A stretch of DNA of 64,000 nucleotides, taken from positions 2,650,361 to 2,714,360 of the forward strand of contig ML058453.1 in assembly GCA_003013855.2 (NCBI GenBank), in the 5' to 3' direction. The notes beneath the pieces were generated by a model, which did not search any database, was not told the DNA's origin, and saw only the letters and a program-made list of their open reading frames with translations. This DNA comes from Liriodendron chinense (lineage: Eukaryota; Streptophyta; Magnoliopsida; Magnoliales; Magnoliaceae). Each line of letters starts with the position of its first letter. Position 1 is the stretch's first letter. The translations under genes were made by a program, and so were the position numbers. Of this stretch, positions 54,420 through 64,000 are shown one piece after another.

Positions 54420-55039
54420 ATGGTAACCTTCCCATCTATAGAAAATAAGGCCAGATCAATGATCCTTTAGACCGTATGATCAGTTTGATTTTTAGATGGT
54501 TCCCCATGAAATTTGTTCTAAACTCAATGGACGGTTTAGATCAATGGATTAGATTGTCCAAGTGAACCTAAGACAATTCGAGTAGTATAACGTATATTGC
54601 TCGAAGAGCATTGGAGAATTTCTCTACACTAAATATACTGAAATCGATCTTGATGCTCTTTTTCTCTCCTTTCATTTCTTTGGCTGAGAAAGAAGAGGCA
54701 CCCAAAATCTCTTTGGCCACTAAAACAGCTAATCATCACCAAAATACATACAAAACAATGGGTTTATTCTCTTTTATGGTTCCCAACGACTGAGGAAAGA
54801 AACACTAGCAGAGTGTCTTTGAAGTTTTAATCCTGTCTTTAAAAAATTCATTTGATTACTAATAAAATGCAGTGGAGGACACTGATCATGTCGATTCCTA
54901 TTCGAATATAAGCACACGTGGCTTAACCAGCAACACCCAATGTAGACCATTAGCTTATATGGTTTTCATCATTAAATGGTCCATCTCTGACTTTGTTTTC
55001 TTTAATTGTTTTTGCTAATGATGCATGTATTTTATGATG

Positions 55040-55573
55040 GCGGTTTGGCTAGTGACCCATCACCAGCTAGCTAGCTAGCTAGCTGTTGTCAAAGCTATGT
55101 AGGCCCTGCCATGATGTATGTGTTTTATCCATGCTGTCTATTCATTTTGTCAGCTCATTTTAAGGAGCGAACTTGAAAATGAGGCAAATCTAAATTTTAG
55201 GTAGACCACACCACATGAAACGGTGGGGATTGAACTCATACCATTGAAAAATTTACGGAGGCTAAAAAAGTTTTAGATCAAGTGGTTATTTGTGTTTTCC
55301 TTCATCCAGCCCTGTGGGACCTTTTTGACAGATTGGATGGAAAACAAACATTTTAGTGGGCCCTAGGAAGTTTTTACCGGTGGACAATCAACTAACATTG
55401 TTTTCCTTAAAGTGTGGTCTACCTCATATTTAAATCTACCTTGTTTTTTGTCTTATGTATTAAAATGAGCTGACAAATGAACATTAGAAGTGGATAAAAT
55501 GCATACATCATGGTGGGACCTACAAAACTTTGACCCAGCTACTTGGCTGGTGTTGAGGTCACTAGCCAAACAC
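55040..55573. mobile_element. Mutator-like foldback element, copy 3
   Basis: The ends GCGGTTTGGCTAGTGACC (55040-55057) and, inverted, GTGTTTGGCTAGTGACC lead into 'agctgttgtcaaagctatgt' and its counterpart, then 'gccatgatgtatgtgttttatcc'-type arms on both sides. Flanking 9-mers TTTATGATG (55031-55039) and TTTATGAGG (55574-55582) agree at 8 of 9 positions. A local (AGCT)n run sits in the left arm (55065-55085). Confidence 0.82.
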
Positions 55574-55689
55574 TTTATGAGGCCAGGTCCAATCTTAGCA
55601 TTACATCTTAAAGTGCAATAAGCTGGATTTCATGCATGGTGTGTGCTTAATGGAGAAACTTATAAGCTCCACCCATTTTTCATGATCTT

Positions 55690-55850
55690 TGAGGTCTGTT
55701 ACACTTTTTTTTTTTCCAGTCATGCAAAGCACCTACCTTGTTAGTTGTGCAATACACCCATACGATTAGTCATACAATGCACGTGGGGTTAGTGTGTCTC
55801 CTTACCGCTTGAAATTGAGACTTGCCATTGAAACGCCTGTTTGATTTTTT
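55690..55850 (-). mobile_element. tRNA-derived SINE-like element, copy 2
   Basis: Segments occur in the same order as in copy 1 near 4600-4790: 'cagtcatgcaaagcacc', 'ttagttgtgcaatacaccca', 'ggttagtgtgtctccttac', then 'cttgaaattgagacttgcca' in place of the B-box region, and 'aaacgcctg'. The B-box is decayed here. A T-run lies at its left side (55706-55716). Confidence 0.4.
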
Positions 55851-55959
55851 ATTTTTATTTTTTTCATTTATTTTTAATACTTTGAAAAGAAGTCATTAGT
55901 ACTTCTTTTTATCCCGTTTGAATATTTAAGTGTAATAATACCTGCCTTGAAAATTGGTC

Positions 55960-56290
55960 GAAAGAAGTTTAAAATTTTGGACCCCACCATGATATATATG
56001 ATATATTTGCTCGCGCAATGCTCATCATCTCTACTTGGATATTTTGTGGCATGAGCCAAAAAATTAGGCAGATCCAACATTAAAGTGGCCCACACTAAAG
56101 GATACATTGGCCTTAAGAGGTTTTTAATGATAAGTGTTTGATTCACTTTTTCCTAATGTGTGGTGCACCTGAGCATTGGATTTGCCTCATATTTTGGCCC
56201 ATGCACGATATTCATTTGAAAAAATAGATGGACAATGTGGATAAGTCACATACATCACAATGGGCCCCACCTATATTTGGCCTTCTCCTC
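55960..56290. repeat. GGGCCCAC-type foldback repeat, partial
   Basis: The left segment 'ggaccccaccatgatatata' (55979-55998) and the right segment (inverted, 'aggtggggcccattgtgatg') form arms like those of the Mutator-like copies. The outer terminal repeats are not preserved. Confidence 0.5.
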
Positions 56291-57048
56291 TATTTTAGTA
56301 ATAAAAAAGTAGACAGTCAAATCATACATGGAAAATAGTATAGTAATTATCCAAGGAAATAATCATTATACATTTACAATGTATTTAAGTGATATGAAAA
56401 ATCAAAAGGGCCCAAGCGCTTGAAAATGGATTGGATCAGTTTTTGGAGAGTTGGATTGAACCATCGAAAATTTCCTTTGCAGAGTCTGCATTAAGCTATA
56501 GATATTGACAGCCAGAAAAACCCATCAAGTGCAAGATTCTTACTGTTGCCAGTCTAGGACAAGAACATGGACGGTTCTGATTATTAGACTGTCTCTATGA
56601 ATGGGCCCTGATGGGATGGATCATTTGGTGATCCTGAGTTACCGGAATCTTAATTGAAGGTATTTTCAACAATGAATGGTAGTGCTGATCCGGCAATGAG
56701 ACTGAATTGACTCGGACGAGTCACATCCCACACTCAGACAAGTCATCAGATGCATTGTACTTTGTTTTTAGTTGATATGTAAGTGGAGATTGGACCACTG
56801 AACTTAGGGCTGTGTACTTTTTGGGTTCATTGACTCTAGGGACAGTGGATCGACTTCAATTCTAGCCAATTAATTGTCGTTGGCCTTCTATATATAAAGT
56901 GCTCTTATAGGGCCATTTGTGTGATGTTGGCTGTTTTGATTGCTCTGTGGGTGGGGCCTACTACATGAGGTTAACCAAAGACTTTTTTTCTCATGTGAGT
57001 CCCTTTCTATCTTTCTACTTATTCGTTGAAGAATAATGGTTTGACTTT

Positions 57049-57086
<38 letters not shown>

Positions 57087-57510
57087 GACAATCAACATTG
57101 CCCCAGTTGTGGGCCCCACCATGGATCGTGTATATGTCCATAAATATTCTCCCCAGTGACGTTTGACCGTTCAAATTCGACAGCTGATCATGTTTTCTTT
57201 CTAAGCTTCTTTGATGGCCACATATTGAAGAGTTGGGTAGTGTACCATCTAAAGGGTAACTTATAATTTGGAAGCTATAGATTGACACGAATATATGCCA
57301 CGTGGATGTGTATGATCCATGATGCTAAGTACGAGTAAACTGAGGAGTTATTAGATTACTCTGGTGGAGTGTGATGCTTGATACGCAGGACTCAGCAATT
57401 GTATGCACTGAAAAATTACACACGTGGCATGCATTAACTCAAATTAAACCAACTTAATTATGGAACCTACTGTCTCTAAGTTACACTCCCAAGGGCTATT
57501 TAACTTCTTA
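56291..57510. other. gene-free spacer
   Basis: A (TA)n tract lies at 57053-57081. About 57340-57480 matches one side of the foldback element at 37326-37685 ('gatgcttgata', 'aattgtatgca', 'attaactcaaatta'). No gene is seen. Confidence 0.5.
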
Positions 57511-58736
57511 TTTGTGGACACTAGTTTGATGAAATATGACCGTTGGATTTTTTTCATTTCTAAGCATCCAGTATACGTCCTTCAATTTGATTGTTGGATA
57601 ATTAAACAAGTATGATATTTGATTTATGATAAATCTAAATTAGGATCATAACGATTCGGAACCTGTTGAAGTGAGAACTAGAGTGGAATCAAATGAAGCA
57701 ATCACAACGGTAACGAGCAAATCCACACACAAGAGAATCTGAATTTTACGTGGTAAACCCAAAATTTAGTAATAGTTACTTCTATCCTGAGGTCTACATT
57801 CTCAACGGTTCTTATCACCATGCATATGGCCTAGCGCTAGAGAGTTCATTGTCTTATTCGAAGAGTTTTAGGCGATCGTGCCAGGCCCATTGATTGACCG
57901 AAGACCCCCGAATTGTCCAGATTGAAGAAAACACCTACAATAACTTCAACAATTTGATTTGAATAACTTAAATGCCATGTTTACAATTTCTTTTTAATTT
58001 TTAAAGGGCATCAAATACTTCTAGTGAGTACTTAAAAATAGATGTGTGAGCGAAATGATAATTTTTTTTTTATGTAGCATGAGTTCCACATCTGACATTC
58101 ATACATTATATATATATATATATATATATATATTATCATGTTTGTGGTCACTAGTTAGATGAAATATGACCATTGGATTTTTTTTCATTTCTAAGCATCC
58201 AATATATGTCCTTGATAATTAAACAAGTATGATATTTGATTCATGATAACTCTAAATTAGGATCATAATTACTCAGAACCTGTTGAAGTGAGAACTAGAG
58301 TGGAATCAAATGAACCAATCACAATGGTAACAAGCAAATCCACACACAAGAGACAATCTGAATTTTATGTGGTAAACCCAAAATTTAGTAATAGTTACTT
58401 CTATCCCAAGGTCCACATTCTCAACAGTTCTGATCACCATGCATGTGGCCTAGCACCATAGAGTTCATTGTCTTATTCGAAGAGTTTCAGACGACCGTGC
58501 TAGGCCCATCGATTGACCGAAGACCCCCGAATCTCAGATCTATCAATGTCCAGATTAAAGACAACACCTACAATAACTTCAACGATTTGATTTGAATAAC
58601 TTAAATGCCATGTGTACAATTTCTTTTTAATTTTTAAAGGGCTTCAAATACTTTCAGTGAGTACTTAAAAATAAAAGTGTACGCGAAATGATAATTTTAT
58701 CATATTTAGCATAAGTTTCACATCTGACATGCACAC

Positions 58737-58815
<79 letters not shown>
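57511..58815. repeat. tandem duplication of about 630 bp, each copy ending in (TA)n
   Basis: Copy 1 begins TTTGTGGACACTAGTTTGAT (57511) and copy 2 TTTGTGGTCACTAGTTAGAT (58141). They stay colinear, apart from small indels, to their shared ending 'cacatctgacat.ca.acattatata'. Copy 1 ends in a short (TA)n (58108-58132) and copy 2 in a long one (58738-58815). Confidence 0.92.
57640..57790 (-). mobile_element. possible copia LTR fragment inside the duplication
   Basis: The minus strand reads GGTTTACCACGTAAAATTCA and then 'gattctcttgtgtgtgg' and 'ttgtgattgc'. This resembles the copia LTR at 835-895 ('ggtttttccacgttaaattc', 'ggattgtctatgtgtgg', 'ttgtgattgc'). It is duplicated with the host block (58265-58395). 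It is too short and diverged to define borders. Confidence 0.4.
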
Positions 58816-58817
<2 letters not shown>

Positions 58818-58964
58818 TGATCGGAACAAGTTGAAAGATGAGCCTTAGGGATTTTTTGAGGTGCTACATCACATGGACGACTCAGATTTTGGGCTTACAT
58901 CATGTGTGATGAGCCATGAAAAAGTGCTCATGAGTCTCTCTCACGAGAAGTGCGCAAGTGAGCA

Positions 58965-59054
<90 letters not shown>
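58738..59054. repeat. long (TA)n and compound (CT)n(TA)n microsatellites
   Basis: (TA)n runs at 58738-58815. A second tract goes from (TC)n at 58966-58998 straight into (TA)n at 58999-59054. Such compound tracts are prone to length change, and the assembly length here may not be reliable. Confidence 0.9.
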
Positions 59055-59057
<3 letters not shown>

Positions 59058-59079
59058 CATTATCTTTAGTGCTTACATA

Positions 59080-59510
59080 TCATCCATCATGTTCCAAAAG
59101 AGCATCAAAGTTCTAGTGAAAAATTCCTTCAGGACTGAGTCTGTAATTCACACACTTATGCCCACATATCATCCATCATGCTCAGTAAGAGCGTCAAATT
59201 AAGTTCTCTTCTTGAAAAATTCCTCCAGGATTGAGTTTGTAATTCATACGCTTATGCCCGCACATCATCTATCATGCTCATTAAGAGCATCAAATTATGT
59301 TCTCCTCTTGAAAAATTCCTCCAAGAAGATTGAGTTTGTAATCCACACGCTTATGCCCGCATATAATCCATCATGCTCAGTAAGAGCATCAAATTAAGTT
59401 CTCCTCTTGAAAAATTCCTCCATTAATGTGTTTGTAATTCACACGTTTGTGCCCGCATATCATCCATCATACTCCCAAAGAGCATCAAAGTTCTCTTCTT
59501 GAAAAATTCG
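59080..59510. repeat. minisatellite, about 95-bp unit, about five copies
   Basis: The phrase 'atccatcatgctcagtaaga' and variants recur near 59080, 59174, 59271, 59370 and 59466. Each is followed by 'gcatcaaattaagttctc', 'cttgaaaaattcctcca' and 'gagtttgtaattcacacgc'. Indels of a few bases separate the units. Confidence 0.88.
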
Positions 59511-62500
59511 AGTTTGCAATTGTTCACACGCTTGTGAAAGCCCTGCTCAGTCACATGTGGGTACATGTGTCAACGTAGAACAAAAACCAAAGATTTCAGA
59601 TTTCCATTAGCTTTTTAGATATTCTGGCCTAAAAAACAGGTAAAAAACAGATACTTTCACACTTTTGGTGGAACATATCATACAAATTAAAACAAATATA
59701 TGGCGGGAAAAAAAATATATTTTAACGGTCTAGATGGAAAGATAGTTGGGCATGCTATTCCCAAATTGCCACGTATGCATGAGAGTTGATGGGTATACGG
59801 CTCCACACGCGTGCGAAAGTGGGGCAAAAACGTGAAAGTTAAAACTTTCCTATAAGTGCACCATGGGCTGCGCCGTTGGCGTTTTAAGCAGCACACGTTT
59901 GCAGAAGGAGACATGAATATGCGGTGGACTAGTACAATAGTTCACTACCATATTGAAAATGGTGGTGACTCATCCTTCTCACATGTGATACCATCAATAT
60001 GGCTATCTAGACCGTCCAAATTGTGGGGCACGTTGTCCTGATCAACCAAGACCAATGATCCAATTGATGGCTATTAAATGGATGGATAAAAGTAAAATAA
60101 CTCTTTGTCCTGCAAGCCAAAAATCAAATGGTTACTAGCACTTTTGTCAGTGCAATTTTTTGGGTTTTACTCTTTGGACAGTTAGATAAGAAAATCTAAC
60201 GGTCCAAATTAAGGTACAACTAGCCATGTGTACGATTGAAGAGTGAACTACCGTACAAGTCAAGCACCCATGAATGCATGAGGTAGTTTCAAGTCTATAA
60301 AGAATCCTAAAATGAGTCAAAAAGGTCACTTTGAAGCTGAAATGTTTGAATTTGTGTAGGATAGGAACGACCCTTGCCGTGTTATTATTGCCGTGATGGA
60401 GAAAACGTTGAAAAGTCAGGCACATGCGGCCTTTCGACGATGCTTTTTTTAAGGGTAGGTAGTGACTCGCACTCGACGGTATCTGCCTGCTGCGTCTAAA
60501 CAAATCAATAAAACAAAATGAGGTGGGGCCCACTTTGATTAGGTGGGTCGGTTCGAGAACATGCAATTGTCCAAAGGCAGCTATCTATAGATAGTCGAGT
60601 TGAAAATTAATACAAGCAAATGATCCTAGCCATCCATTTTTACGCTGTTGAACTTTCCTACCTGCCACTGTCATTTTCCACCATACATTTGAACTATGCC
60701 GTTCGTATGGCTAGAATAGTCTGTTTGATGTAATTTTTCAACTGAGGGCTATCCACTGATAGGACCCACTTCTTGTAATGCAATCAAGGGCTGAAAACGC
60801 CTTGTACCATTTCTTGTAATGCAATCAGTTCTTAACTAAAAATATCTCAATATCTTAGCCATACCTATTGCATCTATCTAGTTGCAATCCTCATACTACA
60901 CGACTTTTCTAGCTCACAGAAGTCAAAGGACATATCCTTTCTAGATTATGTCTGGTTTTTTTTTTATCATTTCTTCAATCAAGGAATTAACTAACCATAG
61001 ACATATTTTAGTCAGTGGTTGTAATATTGCACGCATTTCAAGTTAACAGCTACTTAATTAAGAAACAATAATACTGTAGTGCAAGAATTTAAAAGCTAGT
61101 GCTTGTGATTATTTAGTACGTTCGGCGTTGGATTTAAAGCTAGGGCTAACTTAAAAACTATTATTACTTAAGAAGCGAATGCATCCACGGCATTTAATTA
61201 AAGGTGATACGGCATTTAATTAAAGGTGACAATATTGTTGCATGTGTAAGATTTCTAGAAGGTAGGCCTACTTGCTTAATGGTTAGGATTTAAATGATGG
61301 ATAATCTGATCGAGCATACCAATGAAGCCCTTTAAATCGTGATCATATACATTAAAATCGTGTAAGGGCCGGTACACTTCTTTACACAACATTTATTAGA
61401 CCTGAAATGACGTAGAGTGGGTCACAAATATGTTTATGGCAAAGATGGACTAGAGAAAGTTTGATCAGAGGCGGAAGCAATTTGAATAGTCAGAAATTTA
61501 AATCAACTATATCTTACAAATTGGGATTAATTTTTTGACATACAACATATAATTTTGGATAGGTTGAGCTAGTTAGGCCAACCAACTCAGCTATGCCGGG
61601 TTGCCCACGCCAAATTTGTGAGATTCTATCAAATCAACGATCAAAAGTTTAGTTTAATTTTACTTCTACTATAAATAGTAAGGTGTAGTTTGAATATATC
61701 TCTTTATCCGTTGAATTTAAAACTCAGTCTTAGGTTTGATTTCTTTATTTAAAGCATTGTAAGTTCATCTTTTATCATCAATCAAATTATTAAGAATTTT
61801 ATTAGAAATTATTCCTGTTTATTTTTCCCTTATGGATTTGCTGTGTTAGAAAACCTTAAGGTGGAGTCATAAATAAGAAGTTTTGATGTTTTTTTTTTTA
61901 AAATAAATAAATAGTGCCTCTATTCCACTTCAATAAATATGGACTAAGTCTTTACACCTATATATAATTCGTTAATGGTATTTTAGACCTTTCTATTTCT
62001 TCACTTTTATCTTCTATGGTGTGTTTGGTTCACCATATTCCAAAAAATATCATGAAAATTTACACCAATTAGATTAGTGAGTCATGAAATTTCATGACAT
62101 TTAGTGCAAACCAAAAACACATTTAATGACAAGCTATAAGGAGCAGAAGTTTCTGCAAGTTGATCAAGGGACTTACTCGACAACCAACCATTGAAAACAT
62201 GCCTTGGTTGAATTTTAATTGGGTTGTCCATATCCCATCATATATGGGCCCACCAACAGTGATCAGAACCACTCATCGCTTGGAATCCACCATTTGGCCA
62301 AAATTTGCACCGAACAGTGACACATTACAGCTCAGATGATGAGCTTCATCAAGGTAACTGTGAACCGTTGACCCTATTATTTCAATTGGATTTTTTTCGT
62401 GGGGCCCACAGCATCCAGCAATCAATTGGATCATTGCAGAGCGAGTCACCCCAATTGGGGCCATTCGAATTCATGATTTTGAATCCTAGGTGGGCCAGTG

Positions 62501-62570
62501 TTGGGTGAATGTACTACAAGACCACTATACTAGTGCATGATACTTGACTTTATGGTATAAAAACTGATCA
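59511..62570. other. gene-free spacer
   Basis: I see no gene. 59880-60080 and 60540-60600 contain short segments of the 'gaccgtccaaattgtgggg' dispersed repeat style. 'ggcatttaattaaaggtga' is doubled in tandem near 61188-61230. The remainder to 62200 is AT-rich. Confidence 0.5.
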
Positions 62571-62925
62571 TTGATCAGTGGTACACCAGCTTGTGGTACC
62601 ACGGTACCTTTTCCATCAACATGCCAACTGTGCAGGACATCAGTACCATCAAAGTGGTATGCCCCAGGTGAAGATCTCCAGCAACAAAAGAATCAATATG
62701 GTGTGTTAATCAGGTGGGCCACACAATTGGAATTAATGGACGGATGATGGTCTGATTCAAGATACAGGTGCGGACCAACTAGTGACCGGTTCGGCCTGAG
62801 AAGAGAGATCTTCATTGTGGGGTCTACACGTTTTCATTGCACTGATTTCCTACAAAATGGGAATTTTGGAGGGAAATATGGTATGGTACCACAAGTTGTG
62901 GTACCGCTACCTGCAGGAGACCAGT
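62570..62925. mobile_element. foldback element with GTGGTACCAC arms
   Basis: The left arm 'cagcttgtggtaccacggtacc' region (62588-62609) is mirrored by 'ggtatggtaccacaagttgtgg' (62881-62902). The arms themselves contain palindromic GGTACC words. The roughly 270-bp middle has no ORF. No target duplication could be fixed. Confidence 0.45.
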
Positions 62926-63115
62926 TCTCAAACGAGGCGGTATGTTGCATGTGATTCTCAAGAGCAGGGCAGTCTTATTTTTTTGAGAAATTTCCGATTG
63001 TAAACCTCTCTTTTGACCATTATTCTCAGCTAAATCTCCAATATTTTTCTTTCCAAAAGTAAACTTCCATTATTTTTCTGACCAAATTGCCCCTGTTCGT
63101 TTCGAAATTTACCAC

Positions 63116-63165
63116 GATCTCGTTGAATTGATCTCGTTGAGTTGATCTCGTTGAAAATCAACGAG
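63116..63165. repeat. GATCTCGTTGAA tandem motif
   Basis: GATCTCGTTGA occurs three times in 40 bases (63116, 63130 and 63144), each at 14-bp spacing, and is followed by its inverse TCAACGAGA (63158-63166). The same word recurs at 63680-63692 and at the very end of the window (63990-64000). Confidence 0.9.
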
Positions 63166-63245
63166 ACACATAATTTTCATCTTCATCTTTATCTTCATCT
63201 TCATCTTCATCTTCGTTCATATATCTTCGGTTGTCAACGGTTTTT

Positions 63246-63276
63246 ATGGCTCCTCCGTCCAAGGGGTTACGGAAAG
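63246..63276 (+). CDS. speculative first coding exon
   Basis: An ATG after a CT-rich (TCTTCA)n leader (63178-63222) opens MAPPSKGLRK and meets a good donor, AAAG|GTATGT, at 63277. This is what a short first exon of a gene or transposase running off the right edge would look like. Nothing further in the window confirms it, and 31 bases can arise by chance. Confidence 0.15.
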
Positions 63277-63369
63277 GTATGTTTTAGGAATGTTTGGGGG
63301 TGATTTTCGTTTTAGGTTGGGTACGTTTGAACATTTGGGAGTGATTTTCCTTTTAAGATTGTTCGTTAA

Positions 63370-63570
63370 CCTTGGCATACAAACTGTTTGTAGAAATGCC
63401 AATGTAAACTTGAAATGTTGAAATGAGAATGTTATGGCTTGATCAACCATACAAGGTATTTGTAGAAATGCCAATGTAACCTTGAAATGTTGAAATGTAA
63501 ATATTATGGGTTGATTAACCATACAAAGTGTTTGTAGAAATGCCAATGTAACCTTGTAATGTTGAAATGA
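63370..63570. repeat. tandem repeat, about 80-bp unit, three copies
   Basis: The core GTTTGTAGAAATGCCAATGT recurs near 63387, 63460 and 63530, followed each time by 'aacttgaaatgttgaaatg' variants and 'gattaaccatacaaag' links. It creates an open frame on the minus strand that is a by-product of the repeat. Confidence 0.88.
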
Positions 63571-63700
63571 GAGATCGCGTTCAATTTCAACGCGATCCCG
63601 GTGAATTTCAACGAGATCGCGGTGAAATTTTACTGCGATCCCGGTGAATTTCAACGGGATCGCGGTGAAATTTCACCGCGATCTCGTTGAATTTCAAAGA
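63571..63700. repeat. palindromic array of GATCGCGGTGAAATT-type units
   Basis: At least six alternating units of the form 'aacGaGATCgCGGTGAAttt' and its inverse are packed into 130 bases, including a perfect palindrome CGCGGTGAAATTTCACCGCG (63661-63680). G/C-rich CGCGAT words in AT-rich DNA stand out strongly. Confidence 0.9.
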
Positions 63701-64000
63701 GCATCTTTTAAAAAGCACAGTTTAAATGCTTTTTATTTTATTTTATGAATGTTTTTTTTTAGAATTTGAATGTCTAATACGTATATAACATGTTTGTTGT
63801 AAAGTGTATGTGGACAATGTTTGAGAATTTTAACCAACTTTCATTGTATTTCGAATTTGAATACAACATGTTTGTTGAAATGTCATAACGAAGGAAAATG
63901 TTGAGAAGTTTGAGAATGTGTTTGAAAATGTATTCTTTGAATTTTGAAAGAGTACTCATTGAAATTGTACTCTTTGAATTTTGAAAGAAATCTCGTTGAA

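Noticed and set aside
58861..59202. 113-codon ORF with Ser-Leu and Tyr-Ile runs
   Set aside because: It is translated (CT)n(TA)n microsatellite.
63244..63654. 136-codon minus-strand ORF with repeated residues
   Set aside because: It is created by the 80-bp repeat and the palindromic array; there is no independent sign of coding.

Overview
This 64 kb window is nuclear DNA of a flowering plant. The genes have spliced introns with GT-AG borders, intergenic DNA is AT-rich, and both introns and spacers are full of retrotransposon and transposon debris. I can support only two cellular genes. The style of the short dispersed repeats (arms containing GGGCCCACCATGATGTATG) reminds me of magnoliid genomes, but that placement is inference and no gene in the window proves it.

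Layout. 1-969: tail of a decayed Ty1/copia element ending in a 3' LTR. 970-8830: gene-free AT-rich DNA with a tRNA-derived SINE-like element. 9156-41237 (+): an eight-exon gene for an auxilin-like clathrin-uncoating J-domain protein, 955 residues when spliced. Exons 1-6 lie within 9.1 kb. Intron 6 (18286-35470) is about 17.2 kb and holds a stack of nested mobile elements: L1-type LINE fragments, an RTE-like LINE split by later insertions, hAT-like elements, a gypsy LTR retrotransposon that was itself hit by a hAT element, and a retroposed tRNA-Ser(GCU) fragment. The HPD catalytic motif is encoded in exon 7, beyond this intron, so the J-domain depends on splicing across it. Intron 7 (5.6 kb) holds another hAT copy, a LINE fragment and a tandem duplication.

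41238-47294: spacer between the two convergent genes, with a 51-bp tandem repeat, a hAT-like element and a second SINE-like element. 47295-49184 (-): a complete five-exon amino acid permease (AAP family, 483 residues) with a TATA box and a G-box upstream. 50650-52230: a minisatellite of alternating unit types behind the permease promoter. 52245-55573: Mutator-like foldback elements, one with a perfect 9-bp target duplication. 57511-59500: a 0.63 kb tandem duplication ending in (TA)n, and a 95-bp minisatellite. 63116-64000: a repeat region rich in GATCTCGTTGAA and palindromic GATCGCGGTGAAATT-type units that runs off the window.

The two genes are not functionally coupled in any way the sequence shows: one acts in clathrin-coated vesicle uncoating, the other in proton-coupled amino acid import at the plasma membrane. 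I found no bacterial-type operon, CRISPR array, rRNA gene or intact tRNA gene, and no convincing new multi-gene system. The most unusual content is repeat architecture.
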